Source of the DNA: Candidatus Brocadiia bacterium
GTDB lineage: Bacteria > Planctomycetota > PUPC01 > DSUN01
DNA: 12,336 nucleotides
Direction of reading: 5' to 3'
Assembly: GCA_016782825.1 (NCBI GenBank)
Contig: JADHXT010000069.1
Location: forward strand, 1 to 12,336
Positions 1 to 7,200 of this stretch are shown piece after piece. Position numbers and translations under genes: made by a program. Below the pieces are notes generated by a model. The model was not told the DNA's origin and searched no databases. It saw only the letters and a list, made by a program, of their open reading frames with translations. Each line of letters begins with the position of its first letter. Positions within the stretch are counted from its first letter, which is position 1.

Positions 1-2797
1 CGCGGTCGATGCGGGTGAAGTCGTGGATGTGGCAGTTCGCCACGAAGTGGTCGCCGCGCCGCAGCGAGCCGCGGTGGCCGCCGGCCATGCGCACGCCCCC
101 GGCGCCGACGGTGTGGATGTTGCAGCCGAGCAGGCCGTGGCCGCGCCCGCCACTTACCACCACGCCGTTCGTGCCCAACTGGCGGAACACGCAGCCCGCC
201 AGCAGCACCCGCTCGCCGCCGATCACCACGGCGCCTTCGGCTCGGCCCTGCTCGAACACCAGGCCCCGCAGGCACACGTGGCTCACGTCCTGCATCCGCA
301 CGAAGGGGGCGCTGAGCACGGGGAAGTGCGCCACCACCGCCTTGCCAGCCACCGGCGGGTAGAGGTACAGCACGCCAGTGTCCCTGTCCAGGTACCACTC
401 GCCGGGGCGGTCGATCTCCTCCAGCAGATTGAGGCAGTAGTAGGGCATGCCGGCGCGGTAGCCGTAGGATGAGCGATGGGCCGTGGCAATGCGGTGCTTC
501 GCGGTGTCGATGCGAGCCACCTTCACGGAGCGGCCCGCCCACAGGTGCGCCCAGTAGCCGAAGAGCCACACGTCCTTCGCCTGACGCCAGCGGAGGGGGC
601 GGTCGCCGGCGTACTCGAACTCACCCGGCTGGCCGCTGTCCTTCCCGCGGAACGTGCCGCCGTGCACGGCGCCGGTCTTCACGAAGCCCTCGTTGGGCCA
701 CCGCGCGAGCTGCATGGGCTTGCCGTCCACGTAGAGGTCCGCCCACGGATGCGCGGGATAGCCGCTTAGGCCGAAGCCGCGCAGCCCCAGGCTGCCGTAG
801 TCGGCGATGCCCTTGGCCTTGAGATCGAGTTGCGCCACCTTGCCGCGTGCTTCCTCGGGCAGGCGGGCCAGCACGGTCGGGTCGGTGACGGGCGCGAAGC
901 CCTCGAGCTGCACGCCGCCGGTGAAACGAGGCGTTTCGCCAGGGAAGGCCCGGTACACGATCGGCGCGTCGGCCGTGCCCGAATCCTGCTCCGCAAGCTC
1001 CAGCGTGCTGCGCGCGGCGTACTGGCCTCCGCGCACGAGCACGGCCACGCCGCCTTTGGGCAGAGACTTGGCGGCGCGGAGCGCGCGGACGGCATCGCGG
1101 GCGCGAGCCAAGGAGGCGAAGGGCTTGTCTTTCGTGCCGGGGTTGTCGTCGTGGCCGGTGGGGGCCACATGGAGCGTCACCGCAGGCGACGGGAAGAGAG
1201 CGAGCTTGGTGCGGCTGGCCGTCGGGTCGCGGGCGGGTAGCCCCTTCTGGATGCGCTTCATTTCCTCGATGCGCTCCTTGGCCTCCTGGCGGTGGTGGCG
1301 AGGCGCCTCGTCGAAGGCGGCCACGCGGGCAAAGACGCCGGCGGCCTTGGCGTATGCCTTCTGCCGCACGTGGGTCTGCGCGGCGGCAAGTAGCGCGTGG
1401 CTGCGGAGAGCGGAGGGGGCCTCTGTGTTGGCGGCAAGCTCTTCGTAGGCTGCGCGAGCCGCCTTGGCGTCTCCGGCTCGGAGGAAGGTGTGTGCGATCT
1501 GGAGCCGCACGTCCCACGCCTCGCGCGCGGCGAGAGCGGGGGAGCGGAGCGCGGCCTCGTATTGCTCGCGGGCACGAGCGGCCTTGCCCGTCTGCATGTA
1601 CTGCTCGGCCAAGCTCAGGCGCACGGCGAGGCGTTGGGCCTCGGTGAGTTCGGGCAGCTCGAGCAAGCGGTGGTACACGCGGGGCGATGCCTGGGCGCTC
1701 GCGGCACCGCGGTCGCTGGGCATGCACAGGCGGACGGCGATCTCGCGGAGCGACGCGGGCGCGGCGGTGGCGTCGAACACGGCGGCGTACTCGGCGACGG
1801 CCTCGTGCACCTTGTTCTGCTTCTGGAGGGCGTGACCGAGCGCCAGGCGGGCCACGGCACGGTAGCGCGCAGGCGCCCTGCGAGAGCCGACGATTGGAGC
1901 CAGGGCGCGCTCGGCGGCCGGCCAGTCGCGCCGCGCCATGGCCGTGGTGGCCGCGGCGAAGCGTTGCGCGGTTGCTGGGGGCAGCTCGGCCTGGAAGTGG
2001 GCGTGGCGGAGGACCTCCTCGGCGGGCAGCGCGCGGCGGAACACGGCCACCTCGTCCACGTCCATCTTCAGGGAGCCGACGCCGGCATCCGCGAAGCCGA
2101 TGCGGAAGGGCGCCTCGGGCTTGGCATAGGCGCCGGCATACTCCGCCCGGTGGAGCAGCAGGCCGTTGAGGTAGAGGCGCATCTCCTTGCCATCCCACGT
2201 GGCGGCCAGATGGTGCCACACGCCGTCGGGCACAGGGTCGCGCGCCGTGGTGCCGAACGAGTGGCTGGGCTTGGGGCGGCCCAGCTCGAAGATGAGCTCC
2301 CTGGAGGGATAGGACGTCCAGACGCGCACGCCGCTCCAGTAGCCGTCGCCCTGGGCGAAGAGCATGCCGCTGGTGCGGCCGTTGCCCAGCTCGGCGCCGT
2401 GGCCGTGCTTGCGGAACCACATCTCGACGGTGAACGACTTGCCGTCGACGGCGAAGGGCTTGCCCTCGAAGAACCCGCGGTCCAGCCGCACGGCCTGCTG
2501 GCCGGGCCAGCGTCCCTCGACGAGTGCGAGCGGCTCGCGAGCGACGTACTTCAGCGGCTCGGCTTCGCCGGCGAGGCTGGGGGCCGCGGGGGCTTCGGCG
2601 GTGACGGTGTCGAAGGTGTAGAGGCGGAGGATGGCGGGGTGGTGCTTCAGGGCGTCGAGGTGGCGCTTCCAGGCGGCCTGGAGAGCCTGCGGGCTCTCGT
2701 CCTGCTCCGCCTTCAGCCACGGGACGCTGCACGAGACGAGGGCGGCCAAGAGAGCCACCGAACAGGCGGCGGCGAGTGCGCGGATTGCTCGGGGCAT
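1..2797 (-). CDS. LamG / TPR-like / right-handed beta-helix lipoprotein (3' end outside window)
   Basis: An open frame of 932 codons runs from ATG at 2797 to the left edge without a stop, so the C-terminus is missing. The start has GGGAG nine bases upstream. Residues 1-23 form a lipoprotein signal peptide ending in the lipobox LVSC (Cys23). Residues about 55-270 are a LamG/concanavalin-like jelly-roll, with FTVEMWF, then DGVWHHLAATWDGKEMRLYLNG and MDVDEVAVFRRAL. Residues about 275-515 are alanine-rich helical pairs like TPRs (LSLAEQYMQTGKAARAREQY). From about 540 a parallel beta-helix begins: HVAPTGHDDNPGTKDKPFAS is the usual opening of pectate-lyase-like/DUF1565 proteins, followed by glycine- and valine-rich coils up to the edge. 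Likely role: an outer-membrane-anchored or cell-surface polysaccharide-binding or cleaving protein. The substrate cannot be read. It starts 53 bases after the GTPase stop and may be cotranscribed with it. Confidence 0.88.
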   Translation of the reverse strand, partial: MPRAIRALAAACSVALLAALVSCSVPWLKAEQDESPQALQAAWKRHLDALKHHPAILRLYTFDTVTAEAPAAPSLAGEAEPLKYVAREPLALVEGRWPGQQAVRLDRGFFEGKPFAVDGKSFTVEMWFRKHGHGAELGNGRTSGMLFAQGDGYWSGVRVWTSYPSRELIFELGRPKPSHSFGTTARDPVPDGVWHHLAATWDGKEMRLYLNGLLLHRAEYAGAYAKPEAPFRIGFADAGVGSLKMDVDEVAVFRRALPAEEVLRHAHFQAELPPATAQRFAAATTAMARRDWPAAERALAPIVGSRRAPARYRAVARLALGHALQKQNKVHEAVAEYAAVFDATAAPASLREIAVRLCMPSDRGAASAQASPRVYHRLLELPELTEAQRLAVRLSLAEQYMQTGKAARAREQYEAALRSPALAAREAWDVRLQIAHTFLRAGDAKAARAAYEELAANTEAPSALRSHALLAAAQTHVRQKAYAKAAGVFARVAAFDEAPRHHRQEAKERIEEMKRIQKGLPARDPTASRTKLALFPSPAVTLHVAPTGHDDNPGTKDKPFASLARARDAVRALRAAKSLPKGGVAVLVRGGQYAARSTLELAEQDSGTADAPIVYRAFPGETPRFTGGVQLEGFAPVTDPTVLARLPEEARGKVAQLDLKAKGIADYGSLGLRGFGLSGYPAHPWADLYVDGKPMQLARWPNEGFVKTGAVHGGTFRGKDSGQPGEFEYAGDRPLRWRQAKDVWLFGYWAHLWAGRSVKVARIDTAKHRIATAHRSSYGYRAGMPYYCLNLLEEIDRPGEWYLDRDTGVLYLYPPVAGKAVVAHFPVLSAPFVRMQDVSHVCLRGLVFEQGRAEGAVVIGGERVLLAGCVFRQLGTNGVVVSGGRGHGLLGCNIHTVGAGGVRMAGGHRGSLRRGDHFVANCHIHDFTRIDR

Positions 2798-2850
2798 GTC
2801 GAGGATCTCCCGTGGTGTGGGTGCGCGGTGCCTGCGGTGACGGCAAGCGA

Positions 2851-3849
2851 TTAGCCGGTGACGTGGAGCTCCACGACGTCGCGGTCGGAGAGGACGAAGT
2901 CGCGCTGCACCTGCTGGCCGTCAAACTTGGCGGAGCCCCACAGGCAGGCGAACTTGAGCTTGTCGGGGAAGTCGCGGTGCACGGCGCGGGCCATGTCCAT
3001 CACCGTGCTGTCCAGGGGGAGCACGAAGGGCTTCTCCATGTCGGCCGGCTTGCCGGGCACCTTGGCGTACACGCGGATGATCTCGAGCAGGCGGAAGAGG
3101 GTGGCCATGAGCTCATCGAGGTTCTCGCCCGTGGTGGCGGAGAGGGGGAGGATGGGGAGCTGGCCCTCGTAGAGCTCGCGCAGGGCGTCGAGCGTGTCGT
3201 CGGCGCCGGGGAGGTCGTGCTTGGCGCCCACGATGAGTGTGGTCTTGAACTGGAGGCCGTCCTCGTCGCGTTCCTGGCGTGGCGTGTGGTGGCTCACAGG
3301 GCGGATGGCGCGGTCGTCGAGCAGGCCGAGGCAGGCCTCGAGCTGTTCGAGGGCGTCGGCGGCGGCCAGGTCGACCACCAGGAGCACGATGTCCGCATTG
3401 CGGTAGGCACCGATCATGCCCGACGGGAGCGCCTCGGGCGCGATGGGGGGCATGTCCACGAGCTGGATGGGCACATCCTCGTGGTGGGCCATGCCGGGCA
3501 CGGGGCCGTGGGTGCCGAAGGGGTAGTCGGTGATGTTCACGCGGGCCTTGGTCAGGGCGCCGACGATGGACGACTTACCGCAGTTGGGCAGGCCCATGAG
3601 CACGGCCTGGCCCCCGCCGCCGGGTTCCACGTGGAAGGGGTCGGCGCGGCGCGTGCCTGCCTTGGTGGTGGGCATCTCGCGGAGCTTGGCGAGGCGGCGT
3701 CTGAGGTCGCCCTGGAGGTGGTCCGTGCCCTTGTGTTTGGGGATGACGGCGAGCATGCGCTCGAGACAGGCGGTCTTCTCGTCGTCGGTCTTCGCCTCGC
3801 GGAAGGCTTGTTCGGCCTTCCTGTACTCTGGGGTGAGATTCGCCGGCAT
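2851..3849 (-). CDS. DRG/Obg-like GTPase with C-terminal TGS domain
   Basis: This is a 332-residue cytoplasmic protein. Residues 1-70 are a charged helical segment like the N-terminus of DRG GTPases. The G domain follows: P-loop GLPNCGKSS at 86-94, switch I-like YPFGTHGP near 109-116, the G3 position VDMPP at 131-135, the G4-like GAKHD at 208-212 and the G5-like SATT at 237-240. Residues about 257-332 form a TGS domain (STVMDMARAVHRDF, then FVLSDRDVVELHV). DRG-family GTPases with TGS act on the ribosome and in translation. That role is inferred from the family and not seen here. The G3 motif lacks the usual glycine of DxxG, having proline instead. The protein is close to the length of DRG proteins (about 360). 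A consensus-like promoter lies just upstream. The only Shine-Dalgarno candidate is a weak GGAAAG eight bases before the ATG. Confidence 0.9.
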   Translation of the reverse strand: MPANLTPEYRKAEQAFREAKTDDEKTACLERMLAVIPKHKGTDHLQGDLRRRLAKLREMPTTKAGTRRADPFHVEPGGGGQAVLMGLPNCGKSSIVGALTKARVNITDYPFGTHGPVPGMAHHEDVPIQLVDMPPIAPEALPSGMIGAYRNADIVLLVVDLAAADALEQLEACLGLLDDRAIRPVSHHTPRQERDEDGLQFKTTLIVGAKHDLPGADDTLDALRELYEGQLPILPLSATTGENLDELMATLFRLLEIIRVYAKVPGKPADMEKPFVLPLDSTVMDMARAVHRDFPDKLKFACLWGSAKFDGQQVQRDFVLSDRDVVELHVTG

Positions 3850-3863
3850 ATCCTGTGCTTTCC

Positions 3864-3886
3864 ATCCTGGCTTTGCATCCCAGGAT
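3864..3886. repeat. Perfect 7-bp inverted repeat over the GTPase -10 box
   Basis: ATCCTGG (3864-3870) and CCAGGAT (3880-3886) are perfect inverted arms around a 9-base centre. The right arm covers five of the six bases of the candidate -10 hexamer, and the centre covers the predicted start of transcription. This is where a repressor operator would sit. Alternatively it is a hairpin at the very 5' end of the mRNA. Confidence 0.45.
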
Positions 3887-3910
3887 ACACGGCGTGGGCC
3901 GCCGAGTCAA
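3882..3910 (-). promoter_or_regulatory. Candidate sigma70-type promoter for the GTPase gene
   Basis: On the minus strand, TTGACT (3905-3910) and TATCCT (3882-3887) are separated by exactly 17 bases. This is the best -35/-10 pair in the window. Transcription would start near 3875, giving a leader of about 26 bases before the ATG at 3849. The call rests only on sequence likeness and position. Confidence 0.55.
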
Positions 3911-3954
3911 TCGCGGTGTCGGATGGCCCCCCGGTTCTCGGCTTGGGAGACCAC

Positions 3955-4158
3955 AGGACGAAGAGAAGATCATCACGAATGGCACGAATTAACGAATCAG
4001 ACGAATGAGGAGGGTAGACAGGGTACGGAGAAGAAGAATCCGTTCGGGGTGGCGGATCGTGTCTTTGGTGGCCTTCCTGGCTTCGACCCAAGCTCCTTTC
4101 CCATTGGTGCGATTCGTCCATTCGTGTTATTCGTGATTTGCCTTTGCTTCTCCTTCGG
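3955..4158. repeat. Imperfect long inverted repeat made of ACGAAT / ATTCGT words
   Basis: The left arm carries ACGAAT at 3975, 3984, 3992 and 4001. The right arm carries the complement ATTCGT at 4112, 4120 and 4129. Spacing in both is 8-9 bases. Reverse-complementing the left arm and laying it on the right arm gives matching runs: GATTCGT, then ATTCGTG, then ATTCGTGAT, then TTCTC and TTCG at the outer ends. Each arm is about 50 bases and roughly 100 bases of unrelated sequence lie between. No ORF or transposase is inside. I recall similar ATTCGTG-rich intergenic repeats as common in environmental PVC-type genomes. That recollection is not a search result. Confidence 0.6.
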
Positions 4159-4183
4159 GGACACGCCGGGCACCCCGATGCGA

Positions 4184-4205
4184 GGGCAGGCACGGGGACC
4201 TGCCC
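4184..4205. repeat. GC-rich 7-bp stem-loop downstream of the diheme gene
   Basis: GGGCAGG (4184-4190) and CCTGCCC (4199-4205) pair perfectly around an 8-base loop, about 29 bases after the stop codon of the minus-strand diheme gene. On the RNA of that gene the hairpin is not followed by a U-run, so it is a poor intrinsic terminator. It looks more like a dispersed REP-type palindrome or an mRNA 3'-end stabiliser. Confidence 0.45.
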
Positions 4206-4233
4206 CTACAAGATGCGCGACAGGCCGCGATGG

Positions 4234-7200
4234 CTAATCGATGGGGCCGGGGCGGACGATGCGCGGCGCCGTCTTGACCCGGGGGCGGATGGAGAGCCAG
4301 TCGACGCCCTGGAACTCGGGGTCGTCGATGGCGCGCACCTCCTCGCTGCCGCGGTAGGGGCACATGGTGTCCACCCACAGGATCAGGCGCAGCAGGTCGT
4401 CGGGCGCCATCTTCACGCCGTTGTGCTTGCCGCTGGCGGCGAGGGCGACGAGGCGGCTCTTGTAGGAGAGCTTGGTCATCGGCGGCAGCGTGGCGTAGGC
4501 CGCGGGGTCGCGCTGGTCGTAGCCCTCGACCATGATCATGTCGGCGATGCCGAAGCCGGGCGGCGGGTTCTTGGGGTGCTCGTAGGCGCGTCCCCAGGCG
4601 GGGTTGCCCGTGAGGAGCCAGTAGGTGTCGTCGAAGCCCAGGCGCCCGGGCCGTGGCGTCATGTCCACTTTCTTGCGTCCCTTGCCTTCGCCGGTGTGGC
4701 ACTTCGCGCAGTACTTGTCGAGCACGGGCCGCACGTAGCGGGCGTAGCTCACGCTGTCGGCACCCCACGGCGGCGGGGTGATCTTGGCGGGCTGGCGCAT
4801 GACGGCGAGGGAGTGGTAGTCGGTTTCGGGCGCCACGCTGTGCATCTCGTGGCAGCCGAGGCAGCCGCGCCGCTCGCCGGGCATGACGCCGGTGAAGCTG
4901 CGCATGGTCTGGAGCGCGCGGTGGCGCTCGTCGAGGAGCTGGAAGTGGAGGGCGATGCCGGAGGGTGCCTCGAAGTTCACCGAGCCGTCCTTCTCGATGG
5001 GCACGGTGCCGAGCACCCGCTTCACGCCTTCGCTCTGCACGCCGGACACCACGGGGCCGCTCGAGAGGTAGGGGCGCTCGTACCAGTAGGTGTAGGTCTT
5101 GTGTTCGATGTTCAGGATGCGGAGGTACTTGGCCTTGCTGCGCAGCTCGGCGGGGGCGCCGTGATACACGTTGTTGCTGTAGATGATGCCGGGCTTGGGC
5201 TTGTGGCGTTCCTGTGGCGTGGGCCAGGCCACGCGGTCTTCGATCACGGGCGGCCGGGGGCGGGGCCGGAGCGGCTGGGCGTGGAAGATATTGTGGGTGC
5301 CTTCGTAGATCAGCTCGCGGTTGCCGTCGGTGTCCATGAGGTAGAGGACGAACTTGCCGCCGCGGTTGGCCGACACGATGAAGTCGGTCTCGCTGAGCGG
5401 GTAGGGCGAGTAGTAGGCCGGGTAGCTGCCGCTGCGATGGTAGCGTGGGGATTCCACGGGGTCCACGGGGCCGTTGCCGGATTCGGGCCAGGCCACGTCG
5501 GCGGTCACCTTGGTGAGGCCGTGTGGGAAGTTGAGGCCCTTCTTGGGGTCGACGATGCCCACCGAGCCGCTGAACCAGTTGTGGTGGGCGCTGCCGGTGA
5601 ACATCACGCGGCGGCTGTTGGGGATGGTGCGAGCGTCCTTCAGCAGGTCGGGCCACACGCTCTGGTTGCCCCAGAAGGTGTTCACCTGGGTGCCGTCGGG
5701 GTTCATGGTCCACAGGCTCTGGCATCGCCACAGCGGCTTGTCGGTGTATTCCCAGCGGGTGTAGATCACGCGGCCGTCGTTGAGCACGGAGGGGGTATAC
5801 TCGGGCTCGTTGCCGCGGGACATGAGGTAGATGTTGCGGCCGTCGCGGTCGCAGCGGGCGAGGGGGAAGGCGTTGGTGGGGGGCATGCAGCGCACGTAGG
5901 TGTGGCTGCGGGTGGTGCTGAAGAGGATGTGCTTGCCGTCGGGGAGGTAGACGGGGTCAAAATCGTCGTAGATGCCGTCGGTGAGCTGGCGGAGGCCGGT
6001 GCCGTCCACGTTGATCTCGTAGAGGTGGAAGGCCTTCTCATTGTGGGGCTTGAAGCAGAAGACCACCTGCTTGGCATCCCACGAGAGGTCGGGCCGCCAG
6101 AAAGAGCCGTGGAAGGGCGCCTGGGGCATGAGCTGCCGGGGCGAGCCGCTGGGCGACAGGCCGTCGAGCACGAGCAGCCGCGCGCCGGGGATGGCCATGT
6201 AGCCGAGGCGGTGGCGCGTTTCGTGAGGCCACTCGGAGCCGCGGGGGAAGGGCATGTCCACCAGCAGCATCTGGTCGAAGTCCACCACGGGGTTCTTGAA
6301 CGCGATGCGGCGCTTCACCTCGCGCACCTTGAAGTAGAGCTCGGGCGAGGGCTTCTTGAGCTGGGCGGCCTGCTTTTCGAGTTGGGTGAGGGCGGCAAGC
6401 TCCTGGGTGATGTCCACCTGGCCGGCATGGCTGCCCTTGATGCGCGCGGCGAGCTGTGCCGTCCACTCGATCTCATCCTGGATGCGCTGGGGCGAGGGAT
6501 TGCGGTCGGCCTGGTGGAGCCAGTCGCGCTCGAGGGCGGCACGGGCTTCTTCGGCCGTCAGGTCGCGGGTCTCGGGTGTGGCGGGGGTGATGTAGGGCGC
6601 CACGGCTTCGCGGACGCGCGGGCGGTGCTGGATGCGGGGGCCGGCATCGAGGATGATCCGGATCCATTCGGGGGAGAAGCGTGCGGCGTCGCCCTGCTGC
6701 TGGAGCGCCAGGAACTTGTTCTGGATGGCCTCGGAGTCTTTCCATTGCTTGAGGTCGGCGGGCGTCTGCCTTTTCCACTGGGCTTCGGTGAGAGGCTTGT
6801 ACTCGACGAGCAGCTCCACCAGGCGGGTGGCGAGGCGGGCGTTGAGGTCGGCGTCGCGCGACGTGAGGTAGGTGAGCGGGTCGATGCCGGTCCACTGGAC
6901 GAAGTTGGTGTAATCTTTGGGGAAGGCGGCTCGGAGCCTGCTCAGGCCGGCGTCGGCGAGTTCGCGGCGGAGGCGGATGCGCTTCTCCACGATGTTCTTC
7001 CGCGTGCTGGCCACGGTGTCGGCGAAGGTCTTGCCGGGGGCGTAGAAGGCGCTGAACTCCTTTTCGAGTTCCTTGGCCACGCGGGCGAGTGCCTGGGTGC
7101 CGCCCTTGTAGAGCGTGGCGACCTCGTCGGCGGTGAGGGCATCGCCGTAGATGCGCAGGTCGTCGAGGCCACCCTGGAAGTGCTCGCCGGTGCCGCCTGA

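Larger units (their letters stand above)
3850..4233. other. Non-coding stretch between the GTPase and diheme-protein genes
   Basis: No convincing gene is present in these 384 bases. ORFs crossing it are unlike any family and extend antisense to real genes. From the GTPase side it holds a promoter and inverted repeat (3864-3910), then inverted arms of ACGAAT/ATTCGT words (3955-4158), then a GC hairpin (4184-4205). The part between about 3955 and 4150 is visibly richer in A and T than the flanking genes, consistent with an inserted repeat element. Confidence 0.7.

Noticed and set aside
1397..2854. A 485-codon plus-strand ORF
   Set aside because: Antisense shadow of the LamG/TPR part of the leftmost gene, with no ribosome binding site or domain.
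621..2924. A 767-codon minus-strand ORF in another frame over the LamG/beta-helix gene
   Set aside because: The product is arginine- and proline-rich low-complexity sequence. The overlapping frame from 2797 has a signal peptide and clear domains.
3961..4140. A CRISPR array, suggested by regularly spaced ACGAAT/ATTCGT words
   Set aside because: Units are only 6-7 bases with 2-3 base gaps, and the two halves are inverted. There are no repeat-spacer units and no cas genes.
4184..4205. An intrinsic terminator for the diheme gene
   Set aside because: The hairpin has no following U-run on the relevant strand.
4138..7200. A 1020-codon plus-strand ORF
   Set aside because: It is antisense to the diheme gene, starts in intergenic DNA, and its product is a valine/glycine/alanine/histidine-rich mirror of a GC-rich coding frame with no recognisable domain.
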